Assembly: GCA_963724645.1 (NCBI GenBank)
Contig: CAVRVJ010000001.1
Location: 877,426 to 941,425, forward strand
Direction of reading: 5' to 3'
DNA: 64,000 nucleotides
DNA from: CAVXSP01 sp963724645
Lineage (GTDB): Bacteria; Acidobacteriota; Vicinamibacteria; Vicinamibacterales; SCN-69-37
The stretch's first letter is position 1; every line of letters starts with the position of its first letter. Under the pieces are notes generated by a model that searched no databases, was not told the origin of the DNA, and saw only the letters and a program-made list of their open reading frames with translations. This document shows positions 1 to 9,031 of the stretch, piece by piece. The position numbers were made by a program, and so were the translations under genes.

Positions 1-2
1 GC

Positions 3-302
3 AACAATGTCGGCGACCGCGACGCGGACGTGCCGCACTGGGCACAAGTGCTGCTGGATCTGGCGAAGTGGGACGTGAAGACCGTCGTGCCCGGGCACGG
101 AAGCCTTGGCACGACCGAGACGCTCAGAGCCCAGAGCGCATTTCTCGACGACCTCTGGAAGCAGGTCTCGGCCGGGAAGAAGGCCGGGAAGACCGTCGAC
201 CAGTTACTGAAGGACGTCGACCTCTCCAAGCACGGAGACTTCGCTGCCGATCAACAGCAGAATCAATCGGCCATCCGGCAGGTCTTCCGAAAGGCATCGT
301 AA
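3..302 (+). CDS. MBL-fold metallo-hydrolase, C-terminal part (cut by window edge)
   Basis: The frame is open from base 3, so the gene begins outside the window. About 99 residues are visible. They start with NNVGDRDADVPHW and carry VVPGHG, the last metal-site motif of class B beta-lactamase-like hydrolases, where an aspartate upstream and this histidine bind zinc. The tail after PGHG is a helical region typical of the secreted subfamily related to quinoprotein-relay hydrolases. Substrate cannot be judged from the tail. The gene ends at TAA and faces the amine oxidase gene tail to tail, 57 bp away. Confidence 0.75.
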   Translation, partial: NNVGDRDADVPHWAQVLLDLAKWDVKTVVPGHGSLGTTETLRAQSAFLDDLWKQVSAGKKAGKTVDQLLKDVDLSKHGDFAADQQQNQSAIRQVFRKAS

Positions 303-359
303 AGCGGGCGGAGGCCCGGCTCTCGCCCCCGGCGAGGTGATCACCCGCGTGAAGAGAAG

Positions 360-1947
360 TCAGCGCCGGTAATCGCTCACGATCTCGCCGGCGGCGCGGG
401 CGCCTTCCTGAGCCGCGCCTTCCATGAAGCCCTGAAAGTTGGTGGAACAGTGCTCTCCGGCGAAATGGCAGCCGCCTGAACGCTCGCCCTCGGAGCCTGC
501 AAAAAGCGTGTACTGGCCGACGAGCCAGCACGAATACGACCCCAGGAAATACGGATTTGTCGCGGGCGTATCGAGCGTCGCGCGGCCATTCCATTGCTGC
601 GTGATGCCTGGATAGACCGGTTCCAGCTGATTGAGGAAATTGTGTGCGTACGCGGCGACCGTGGCCGGATTGCCCCCGCCCGTGAACCCCGCGGCGATCG
701 TGCCGCCGGTATAGTCGACGAGAATGCCGGTCGCGCCGTTCTGCGCGCGTGTCACGTCCCAGGAACACTGGTAGCCCGTGTCGGCGTAGGTGGACCCGTT
801 GCTCGGACCCCACGGTCCGGGCTGGTTCCAGTACCGCGTGTTGAACTGCAGCTGCAGCTTCGTATTGATGCCATATCCCAGCCGCTGAATGGCCATGGTC
901 TTCACCGCGCCGAAACCGGCACGGCGGTAATCAAGCTGCCGCAGGACCGAAAACGGAATCGTGAGGATCACGCGGTCCACGACGACGGTCGTCTTCGCGG
1001 ATCCGATCCTGAAGTCGAGGGAGTACGTGCCCATCCTGATTGCGTGCGATCGCCGTGAGCGCCGCGCCGAGTTGGATGCTGCTGGCCGGCAGTGCCGCGG
1101 CGATCGCGCGCGGCAAGGCCTCATTGCCACCCGCCAGGTGGTACCGCTCGTCCGATCGCCCGAACATCCGGAAGTTCCCGGGCGCGGATTGGTACGCCAG
1201 CAGGTAGATCAGGTTGAGCGAGCTCTGGGCCATCGTCTCAGCGCCGTACTCGATGTTGTACGCCACATCCAGAAGCTGCCCCATGAGACTGGCGTGGCCG
1301 CCCGGGACGCGCGTTTCGATCCAGTCGTACACGCTCAGGTAGTCCAGGTCGTAAGCTGCCTTGGTGTAGCTCGTGTACAGAGTGGGATAGCCCGCCGCGA
1401 TGAGATCCTTCTTGACGGCGTGGTACACCGCGTTGAAATCCGCGTTGGCCGCCGTGCGCGAGTAGTACTGGCCGGAGAAGAAGTACGTGTCGGTCGAGTG
1501 CACCGGCTCCGCGGACAGTACGTCAGCGACACTGATGTTGAATTGTTTGGCGAGGCCCAGAATCGTCTTGTGGGTACTGTCGATCAGCTCGCCGCAGTGT
1601 TCGCTGACCTGTCCGTTCAGCCACGTGGTCGTGTCCGAGTGCATTCGCCCGCCCACACGGGTCGCGGCTTCGTAGATCGTCGAGCGAAGTCCGGCGTCCT
1701 GCAGCGCGAGGGCCGCAGTCAAGCCCGCGATGCCTCCACCGACGATCGCGATCCGTGGCGCGGAACCGGCCAGCGTCCGTTTCGGCGAGACAATCGTGCC
1801 GGCGGTGCCGGCGGCCGCAATCTTCAGGAAGTCACGGCGACTGGCCCGCACCGGTGTCGTCGCGGTCGCAGGCAGGTCTGTGCCGTCTCTTTCCGCGAAG
1901 GCCGCGAAGAGATCCTGCAGTCGAGTGAACAGCGGCGTGCGTGCCAT
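360..1947 (-). CDS. Tat-exported flavin amine oxidase, one frameshift
   Basis: Two overlapping minus-strand frames together make one flavin monoamine oxidase of about 525 residues. The N-terminus has a twin-arginine signal (SRRDFLKIAAAG, residues 36-47). It is followed by the FAD-binding Rossmann motif IVGGGIAGL (about residues 68-76) and the GG doublet of RVGGRMH. The C-terminal frame carries the oxidase substrate domain and a final FAD-contact segment (SGGCHFAGEHCS). The frame changes within a GGG run at about 1030-1032: NQDG in the first frame joins GTYSLDF in the second if one base is removed. This is either a one-base assembly error or a genuine null mutation. It would oxidise an amine in the periplasm; the substrate is unknown. 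Confidence 0.8.
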
Positions 1948-2040
1948 GTCGCCTGCCTTCCCGAGCCGCCCGATAGCATCTCACACTTGACCCGAATCAG
2001 GTCACACCGCGCTGGCCTCGCGGCCGGCGGGCGACGTGCC

Positions 2041-4035
2041 CTACTGAAGTCTCCAGAATTCGTCGAAGAAGCCCTGCGCCTTGACCGAGAGCGGCAACTG
2101 ACGATTGCCCGGCTCGGTGATGTTCACGACAGCCCAATCCGGCAACTTCGGCGATTGCAGGTCGTTATTCGACTGGTCGTGGAACGTGAACCCGCTATTG
2201 ACAACGACGTATCGTTTCGGATTCAGCGGATTCGGGAAGATCATTACGGGCGCGTGAGTTGCCGCGGAGAACGTCTCGGACCCCACCGTGATTCCGGCAG
2301 GCATCCACTTGATGGGAAGCTGTCTAGCGATCCTTTTGTAGACCGCATTGCTCGACGGATCGCCGAACAGTACGAGGTTGTGTGCCGCGATATCCGCGTC
2401 GTTGACCGCGACGTCGTTCTTGACCCGGGGCTCGCCCCGGAAGACGCCTCGCCATTCGCTGACCGCAAACGCGAACTGCTCCTGCTCCCACTGGCCCACG
2501 GCGTCGTTGAACGGTTGGCCCGTTGGTCGCACGATCATGAACGAGTCCATGAAGGCATCGTCGATTGGACCCTGAAGGCCGTGGGTCTTTCGCAGGGCGT
2601 TGGCGGGAAGCATGCCAAGCCGCCATCGCCCGTTGGTTTTGATCAAGCTGGCAGTCAGGGATTTGTCCGCGGCAACAGCTGGTAGGACCAGTCTTTGTCC
2701 GTCGATCTCGAGCGGCAGCTTCCGGCCCGTTGGAGCGGGCGCCTGACCGGTGCCCCAGTCAAGGTGAAGGGCGGAGACGTTGACCGTCGTCATTCGAACG
2801 ACGTCAGCGCCAGCCCTGGCCTCGACACGCGCCTGCTCCCACTCCCGGTCCATCCCGTCGATCTCGATCCAATAGAGCTTGTTGTAGCGCAGCATCCACG
2901 TCGTGAAGCGAATCTCCGCCGGCGACGGATTGCGGCCTTTCGCCGCGAGCTCGTCGAGCCTGGCGATCAACCTGAGTCGCGTCGCCGGCTCATACGCGTG
3001 AGCCGTCTTCGGCCCGATCAGGTGCTCGAGCGTCATGCCTTCCGTTTGAATCGCCTTCTCCATCACGTCCGCGGCCTGCTTCTGTGCGTCAATCTCGCCG
3101 GAATAGGCGATGATCGGCGTATTGAACGCGTTCAGCGCGTAGTCCTTGACGTCGTACATGTGCCATAACGTCTGCTGGTAGGCGGGCGGCATCGTCTGCG
3201 GCGTGAGTTTCAGGAAATCCTTCGTCTCGGTAAATCCGGCACCCGCGGAGACCGCCGCCCATCTGCCGGGGTAATGCACGCCAAACTGCCACGCGGATGC
3301 GCCGCCCATCGAGAAACCCGTCATGACGACGCGGTTCTCATCGATCGCGTAGGCCTTCTCGACCGAATCGATCGCCTCGAGCACATCCGTCTCGCCCGCG
3401 AACCGGCTGGCGTTGCTGTACCGGCCAAACGGTTGGAGGATGAAGCGGTCCGGTCCGGGACTGAGCGGCATGTTGTTGAAGTTGGTGGTGCTCTTGCCGA
3501 ACATGAAGTTCAGGTCGTACGTGCCCTCGTCCCGCCCGTGGCAAAAGATGTCGAGCCGATATTTGCGGAGATCGGCGGCATTGAAGTTCGCCGGCACGTT
3601 CAGGATGTACGGTTGCGCCGACCCGTCCAGCCGCGAATGGAACCCGCGGATGCCGTTCTGGGTCATCCAGGGCGTCTGGCCGTCCATCAATTGGGTCGCT
3701 CGTTCGAGACCCGCCTGCACGGCCCGTTGCGCGCGGACGAGATCAGTGCGCAGATTCTGTTCGATCTGATTGTGGAGGCCTGCCCAGAACACCTCGACGT
3801 CCGCGACGCGGGCGTGCATCGGACCGGCCGGGTATTTCGTCTTGAGACGTTGCACCTGGTCCCCGAGCCTTGCCAGGTCCGACTTGAGTGCCGCGATGTC
3901 GGCCTCTGAAAGGCCAATCGGGCTCGGAAGGTAGGGATCGATCCGCGGTGCTTGTCCGGCGCCGGTGACCCTTGCCAGCACGATGAGCGTACCGCCGAGT
4001 ATCGCGAAACACGTGCGCGTTCCTGGTGCGGCCAT
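2041..4035 (-). CDS. secreted alpha/beta-hydrolase (esterase or prolyl-oligopeptidase-like)
   Basis: The protein has about 664 residues. The start was placed at ATG 4035 because it opens directly into a signal peptide (MAAPGTRTCFAILGGTLIVL); longer in-frame extensions run into repeat DNA and look non-coding. A helical region (residues 40-115) precedes the hydrolase domain. That domain has an oxyanion-type HGRDEG (about residue 166) and the nucleophile elbow GFSMGG with Ser at about 242, and a later His (TAHAYEP) could complete the triad. The region after about residue 400 resembles the C-terminal domain of PHB-depolymerase-like or S9-like secreted esterases. Substrate is not predictable. Confidence 0.8.
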   Translation of the reverse strand: MAAPGTRTCFAILGGTLIVLARVTGAGQAPRIDPYLPSPIGLSEADIAALKSDLARLGDQVQRLKTKYPAGPMHARVADVEVFWAGLHNQIEQNLRTDLVRAQRAVQAGLERATQLMDGQTPWMTQNGIRGFHSRLDGSAQPYILNVPANFNAADLRKYRLDIFCHGRDEGTYDLNFMFGKSTTNFNNMPLSPGPDRFILQPFGRYSNASRFAGETDVLEAIDSVEKAYAIDENRVVMTGFSMGGASAWQFGVHYPGRWAAVSAGAGFTETKDFLKLTPQTMPPAYQQTLWHMYDVKDYALNAFNTPIIAYSGEIDAQKQAADVMEKAIQTEGMTLEHLIGPKTAHAYEPATRLRLIARLDELAAKGRNPSPAEIRFTTWMLRYNKLYWIEIDGMDREWEQARVEARAGADVVRMTTVNVSALHLDWGTGQAPAPTGRKLPLEIDGQRLVLPAVAADKSLTASLIKTNGRWRLGMLPANALRKTHGLQGPIDDAFMDSFMIVRPTGQPFNDAVGQWEQEQFAFAVSEWRGVFRGEPRVKNDVAVNDADIAAHNLVLFGDPSSNAVYKRIARQLPIKWMPAGITVGSETFSAATHAPVMIFPNPLNPKRYVVVNSGFTFHDQSNNDLQSPKLPDWAVVNITEPGNRQLPLSVKAQGFFDEFWRLQ

Positions 4036-4086
4036 ATGACCTCGCCGGTGGAGTCTACCGCCGTTCGCGGGCCTGGAGATCTCCAT

Positions 4087-4345
4087 AAACCTTGGAGAGA
4101 TGAAGGGCATGGAGACGGGTGGGGGCACCACCTTGGAGAGATGAAGAGCATGGAGATCGGACGGTCGGCTGGCCTGGGCCGCCTCAGGCGGCTTGACTGA
4201 GAAACGGATCGCCGGAAACGAGCACGCCAGGGCGATCCGGAGCATGTTCGTTTCTCGCGGTCCGTTTCTCAGTCGCAGCCCGGCAGCGCCGGGCTGCCCA
4301 GGCCAGCCAATGTTCTTCTTCATGCCCTCCATTTCTCCAAGGTTG
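4087..4345. repeat. cruciform repeat unit A, left of the GxxExxY gene
   Basis: This gene-free stretch is a nested palindrome. An outer pair reads GGCTGGCCTGGGC (4167-4179) and GCCCAGGCCAGCC (4296-4308). Inside lies a 12-bp pair, CTGAGAAACGGA (4197-4208) and TCCGTTTCTCAG (4261-4272), followed by a 7-bp GC hairpin (GCCCGGC, AGC loop). Flanking arms carry CCTTGGAGAGATGAAG on the left and the near-complement ATTTCTCCAAGG on the right. The 116-bp core 4197-4312 matches 4918-5033 with only five differences, in the same orientation. The rest of the 4036-4442 gap shows no gene. Confidence 0.85.
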
Positions 4346-4442
4346 CAAAGTCCTCCAAGGTTGCAAGAACTGCAATCCATCGCCCATCTCACGGCCGATT
4401 CCTTGTCGCTGGACTGGATCGTTCCTTGCCATGCTTGAGCGA

Positions 4443-4853
4443 ATGGCCATCGTCTATCGCAGTCAACTTGCGCAAAGAGTGATCGGATGCGCCATCGAGG
4501 TCCACACTCAGCTCGGACCGGGCCTCATGGAATCGACGTACCGCCGATGTCTGGCGCACGAACTGACCGTGTCAGGACTATCGCACCGTTCGGAAGTCAT
4601 CATTCCGATCGTGTACAAGGGAGTGCAGCTTGACTGTGGGTACCGCGCGGACTTTCTCGTGGAGAACGCACTCCTGCTCGAGATCAAGAGTGTCGATCAC
4701 CTGCTGCCTGTGCATCTGGCGCAGACGATGACTTACTTGAAGCTCGCAAGAACTCAACAGGCCTTGCTACTGAATTTCAACGTCGCGCGGCTCAAGGAAG
4801 GGATGAAGAGTTTTCTCTTCAGGGAGAGAGGGCATGGAGCGTGGGAGAGATGA
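4443..4853 (+). CDS. GxxExxY family protein (PD-(D/E)XK nuclease fold)
   Basis: The protein has about 136 residues from ATG 4443; an alternative ATG lies at 4431. The family signature is exact: G27-L-M-E30-S-T-Y33. The nuclease-fold active-site pattern is present as D70 followed by E80-I-K82 in ADFLVENALLLEIKS. Full-length members are about 120-140 residues, so this gene is intact. It stands alone between two copies of a large palindromic repeat, and its last codons already run into the repeat's GGAGAGATG motif. No biochemical role of the family is firmly established. The setting suggests a small selfish or repeat-associated element. Confidence 0.85.
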   Translation: MAIVYRSQLAQRVIGCAIEVHTQLGPGLMESTYRRCLAHELTVSGLSHRSEVIIPIVYKGVQLDCGYRADFLVENALLLEIKSVDHLLPVHLAQTMTYLKLARTQQALLLNFNVARLKEGMKSFLFRERGHGAWER

Positions 4854-4857
4854 GGTA

Positions 4858-5117
4858 ACCACCTTGGAGAGATGAAGGACATGGAGATCGGCTGGCCTGG
4901 GCCGCCTCAGGCCTTGACTGAGAAACGGCTCGCCAGAAACGAGCACGCCAGGGCGATCCGGAGCGTGTTCGTTTCTCGCGATCCGTTTCTCAGTCACAGC
5001 CCGGCAGCGCCGGGCTGCCCAGGCCAGCCAATGACCCTTCCTTCATACCCTTCATTTCTCCAAGGTGGAGGACCTCCAAGGTGGAGGACCTCCAAGGTAG
5101 GCGAGCTCCAAGGTGGA
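4858..5117. repeat. cruciform repeat unit B plus CTCCAAGGT tandem array
   Basis: This is the second copy of the palindromic unit. The outer pair lies at 4890-4902 and 5017-5029, and the inner pair starts at 4918. Its 116-bp core is about 96 percent identical to unit A. Beyond it, 5058-5117 holds three to four short direct repeats built on TCCAAGGTGGAGGACC. They run right up to the stop codon of the PQQ dehydrogenase gene at 5128. No reading frame is supported here. Confidence 0.85.
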
Positions 5118-5127
5118 GAAGCTCTCC

Positions 5128-6876
5128 TCAGAACTTCGGTCCGGGCAGCGGCGGCGCCGTGGCCTCGGGCAGCGTCCCACCGATCTTGAACGCCCACAGG
5201 TTATCGCCCATCGCAGAGCTCATGTATTGATTGCCCCCCGCCAAAATCGCGACGTACTGTTCGCCGCCCAGTTCGTACGTGGCCACCGGCGCGTCGGCGC
5301 CGGCGCCGGTTTGAAATTTCCAGAGCACGTCGCCGGTGACGGCGTCGTGCACGACAAGGTGACCATCGGATTCGCCGTGAAACAGCAACCCCGTTGCCGT
5401 GCTCAGGAAGCCGCTTCCCGAACCGCACGGCCACGGCAGGCTCTTTTGCCAGACGATCTTGTTGATGGTCGGATCCATTGCGGTGACCGTGCCGGCGCGC
5501 GGCTGCGGCCAGGGCAGCCTGAAGAACCCGCGCCCCGTGCCTGGAGGCGGCGTGAAGAGCTTTCCCGTCGCTTCGTTGAACTCCTGGTGTCTGAACTCGT
5601 GGCCGGAGACGTTGATCGTGCCGCAGACGTAAATGAGCTTGGTCTGCGGGCTATAGCTCATCGGCGCCCACGACAAACCGCCGTCGGTACCAGGCGCAAT
5701 CGCGATCGGCTCCGTGTAGTACGGCGTGAAGATGCAGCCGCTCGGAAAGCCTTCCTGGACGCTGCCGGGCCCGGGGCATGTCGGCACGAACGTGTCGCCG
5801 ACGGCAAACGGCTGTGTCGCCGCCGTCTTCATGCGCGGCTCCTGCGCGACGCGCCGCTCGTCAATGCCGATGAGCGGGGTGCCGTTCGTGCGGTCCAGGA
5901 TGTACATCATTCCTGTCTTGCCGCCGTGCATGAGAATCTTCCGCGGGAGCCCGTGATACGTGATGTCGACCAGCACGGGAGCCACTGGACTGTCGTAGTC
6001 CCAGATGTCGTGATGAACTTCCTGAAAATGCCACTTGTACTTGCCGGTCTTCAGATCCAGGGCGACGACCGACACCGTGAAGAGATTGTCGCCGCCGCGG
6101 CGCGTCCCGTCGTTATCAGGACTGGCATTCCCCGTCGGCACGTACATCATCCCGAGCTCAGGATCGATGGCGGGGTGCGTCCAGACAGGCGCGCCGCCAT
6201 ATTTCCAGGAGTCCCCCTCCCAGGTCTCGAATCCAAGTTCACCCGGACCCGGCACGGTCCAGAATTTCCAGACTTCCCTGCCGGTCTTCGCGTCGTAGGC
6301 GCCAATCTGTCCCCGCACGCCTTGCTCGCCGCCGCCAACGCCTATGTAAACCAAGCCGTCGTAATACGTGGCCGGCGCATAGGTCATTCCTCGCGCCGCC
6401 AGTTGCGTCTTCCAGACGACGGCGCCCGTGGATTGATCCAGCGCGACGAGTGTGTTGCCGGCGCCGGCCGAGAACACCTTGCCTTCGGCGACGGCCACGC
6501 CCCGGTTGAAATTACTGGTGGCGCTGGTAATCGACCCATTCGGGTACCGCCACTTCAGCACGCCGGTGCGCGCGTCCCGCGCCCAGATGTGGCCGGTCGA
6601 CATATACATCGTCCCGCCAACCACGACGGGCGTACCCTGCATCCACTGGCCGACGGTTCCTTCGGGATGTACCATCCACGTGGCGCCAAGCTGGCCGATG
6701 TTGGACTTGCTGATCTGGGTGAGCGTCGAGTACCGGTGGTTGGACAGATTCCCGCCGACTGAAGGAAAGTCGGTGCCAGAATACAGCTTGAACTCGGGCT
6801 TCTGGCCGGAGAGAGACGCTGTGAGGCACAGCACTGCCGCAACGTTGGCTGACTGGAGGACGGACCGCAAGCGCAT
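5128..6876 (-). CDS. PQQ-dependent dehydrogenase (quinoprotein), secreted
   Basis: The protein has about 582 residues. The start at ATG 6876 gives a clean signal peptide (MRLRSVLQSANVAAVLCLTASL). The rest is the eight-bladed beta-propeller of quinoprotein alcohol and glucose dehydrogenases, with repeated blade motifs such as GARDARTGVLKWRY, LDLKTGKYKWHF and VHDAVTGDVLWKF. The mature N-terminus (WSVGG-like FPSVGGNLSNHRYS) is the usual first strand of the family. No fused cytochrome c domain is seen, so electrons must leave through a separate carrier. The di-haem peroxidase gene 5 kb away could be functionally related but is not in the same operon. Confidence 0.88.
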   Translation of the reverse strand: MRLRSVLQSANVAAVLCLTASLSGQKPEFKLYSGTDFPSVGGNLSNHRYSTLTQISKSNIGQLGATWMVHPEGTVGQWMQGTPVVVGGTMYMSTGHIWARDARTGVLKWRYPNGSITSATSNFNRGVAVAEGKVFSAGAGNTLVALDQSTGAVVWKTQLAARGMTYAPATYYDGLVYIGVGGGEQGVRGQIGAYDAKTGREVWKFWTVPGPGELGFETWEGDSWKYGGAPVWTHPAIDPELGMMYVPTGNASPDNDGTRRGGDNLFTVSVVALDLKTGKYKWHFQEVHHDIWDYDSPVAPVLVDITYHGLPRKILMHGGKTGMMYILDRTNGTPLIGIDERRVAQEPRMKTAATQPFAVGDTFVPTCPGPGSVQEGFPSGCIFTPYYTEPIAIAPGTDGGLSWAPMSYSPQTKLIYVCGTINVSGHEFRHQEFNEATGKLFTPPPGTGRGFFRLPWPQPRAGTVTAMDPTINKIVWQKSLPWPCGSGSGFLSTATGLLFHGESDGHLVVHDAVTGDVLWKFQTGAGADAPVATYELGGEQYVAILAGGNQYMSSAMGDNLWAFKIGGTLPEATAPPLPGPKF

Positions 6877-6976
6877 CAGCACCCCTGGGCGAGGGACATC
6901 ATAAGGCGCCTGTGCGTTTACAGGAACGTCAATTAACGTCCATAGACTCACTGCAACGTGGAAGGGTCATTTTCCG

Positions 6977-8945
6977 ATGAAGGCCGTGTGTGCCGCGTTG
7001 GCATTGTTGAGCATCGGGATCGGGACCGCTCAGACGCCGCAGCCACCCCGTCGCAACGTGGTGCTGTTCATCGCCGATGGGCTACGGTATGGGTCCGTCA
7101 ACAAGGACGACACGCCGGCTCTCTGGACCGTTCGAACCGAAGGTGTCAATTTCGAGAACGGCCATTCGGTCTTCCCGACGTTCACCACCGCCAACGCGTC
7201 GGCAATCGCTACTGGACATCAACTCGGCGACACCGGCAATTTCAGCAATACCATCTGGCCCGGGTTCGCCAGCTTCGACACGGGGAACTTCGGATTGGAC
7301 GCCGGCACGCCTGTGCCGTTCATCGAGAACAACCGCGTGCTGGCGGATCTCAACGATCACTTCGGTGGCAATTACCTGGGTGAAGCGTCCCTGCTGGCCC
7401 TTGCCCGTGCGCAGGGGTACAGCACGGCGGCCGTCGGCAAGGTCGGGCCCGTCGGCATCCAGGATCTGACGGCCATCGGACCAGCCAACGGCGCGTTCCC
7501 GTCCTTTACGGAGTCCGTCCTCGTCGATGACGCCACTGGATCGGCGGCAGGGCTGCCAGTTCCGCCCACGCTCATCGCCGATCTGCAATCCGCCGGACTT
7601 GCGTTCGAACCGCCCACACGCTCGAACGGGTTCGGAGCCACCTCGCCGTACAACAACGGATACGCCGGCGACCGATCGAAAGCCGGCACGCGCAGTGCCA
7701 ACGTCATTCAACAGCAGTGGTTTGCCGACACCACGACGACGCGGGTGCTGCCGTGGCTCACTCGAGCGGACAAGCCGTTCGTCCTTCTATATTGGTCCCG
7801 GGACCCGGACGGAACCCAGCACAACCAGGGCGACAGCCTCAACGCCCTGTGGCCTGGCATCAACGGCGAGACGTCCCGCGCGGCGATACGCAACGCCGAT
7901 CGCAACCTGCGGCAGATTCTCGATTGGCTCGATGCGCACCCTTCCATCAAGGCGAATACGGACGTGTTCGTGACCTCCGACCATGGCCTGGCCACCGTGG
8001 GCCGGCGCGAAATCGACCGGACGGGCACGATCAGTAATAGCGAGTCCGCCAAGCACGAGTACGTGGACGGGGGTGTGATTGATACCCCCGTGGGCAGCCT
8101 GCCGACCGGCTTCCTCGCCATTGACCTTGCCTTCGCGATGAGGACCGATCTCTATGATCCAGATCAACGGGTCGAGGCCGGCCGGTCGTTCCGAAAGCTC
8201 CGGGTCGATGCCATGGCTTCCGCGTGGGAACATCCGCGGAACGGCAACGGCCTCATCAGCGTGACGCCGCCGAAGCTGGACGCCTCTGATGCGCGCGTCA
8301 TCGTGGCCGCCAATGGTGGATCGGACTTGCTCTACGTGCCCGACGGCAGCACCGAGGTGGTGCAACGCCTGGTCGAGCTTCTTACGACCTTCGACTACGT
8401 CGGCGGTCTGTTCGTGGACGACAAATACGGGCGGGCTCCCCGGTACCCTGCCGCTGAGCGCCATCAATCTGGTCGGCGCGTCGAAAATGCCCAGGCCAGC
8501 CATCGCAGTGACCTTCAAAGTCTTCTATCTGAACGCGGCGAACCTTCAGACGGCCGTCCAGTTGTCGGATACGACACTGCAGGAGGGGCAGGGAATGCAC
8601 GGCGGCTTCGGGCGCGAACAAACGTTCAACAACATGGCGGCGTTCGGGCCGGACTTCAAGACGCGCTTCAGCGACCCGGCTCCCGCAGGCAATGCCGACA
8701 TCATGCCGACGCTGCTGCACGTCATGGGGCTCACCCCGTCGGCGCACGGGTCGTTGAAGGGACGCGTCCTGGCCGAGGCCCTCGCCGGTGGGGGCGACGC
8801 TCGCGCTCCGCAGGTTCAATTCGAGCGGTCAGCCGGCGCAAACGGCCGCGTGACCATCCTTCAGTACCAGGAGTTCGGCGGCGTGCGATACCTCGACGCG
8901 GCGTGTTTCGCGGCGGCAACGCAGCGATCGTGCGGCGAGGAATGA
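6977..8945 (+). CDS. secreted alkaline-phosphatase-superfamily protein, one frameshift
   Basis: This alkaline-phosphatase-superfamily hydrolase of about 655 residues has a short signal peptide (MKAVCAALALLSIGIGTAQ). Metal-site and nucleophile motifs are visible: VLFIADGLRYG with Asp34, the PTFTTANAS threonine patch near residue 70, DPDGTQHNQGD, and VTSDHGLATV near residue 337. The first frame loses homology after FVDDKYGR. The next frame resumes with GLPGTLPLSAINL, so one base is gained or lost at about 8427-8435. The C-terminal part (ADIMPTLLHVMGL) is typical of nucleotide-pyrophosphatase-like members and would be needed for activity. It is divergent from the PQQ gene, with 100 bp between the starts. 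Confidence 0.8.
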
Positions 8946-9031
8946 TGAAGGCGGCATTGCTATTCGGCCGCGGTGAGGTCGGCAGGCCGCGTTACGGCCT
9001 GGTCATCTGGTGCGCGTAGAATCATCGCTAT

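Noticed and set aside
961..2685. A 574-residue open frame on the plus strand opposite the amine oxidase and esterase genes.
   Set aside because: It is antisense to two recognisable proteins, is Arg-rich with no domain, and long shadow frames are normal at this GC content.
5058..5117. The tandem CTCCAAGGT units as a CRISPR array.
   Set aside because: Units are about 15 bp, contiguous and without spacers, and no cas genes occur in the window.
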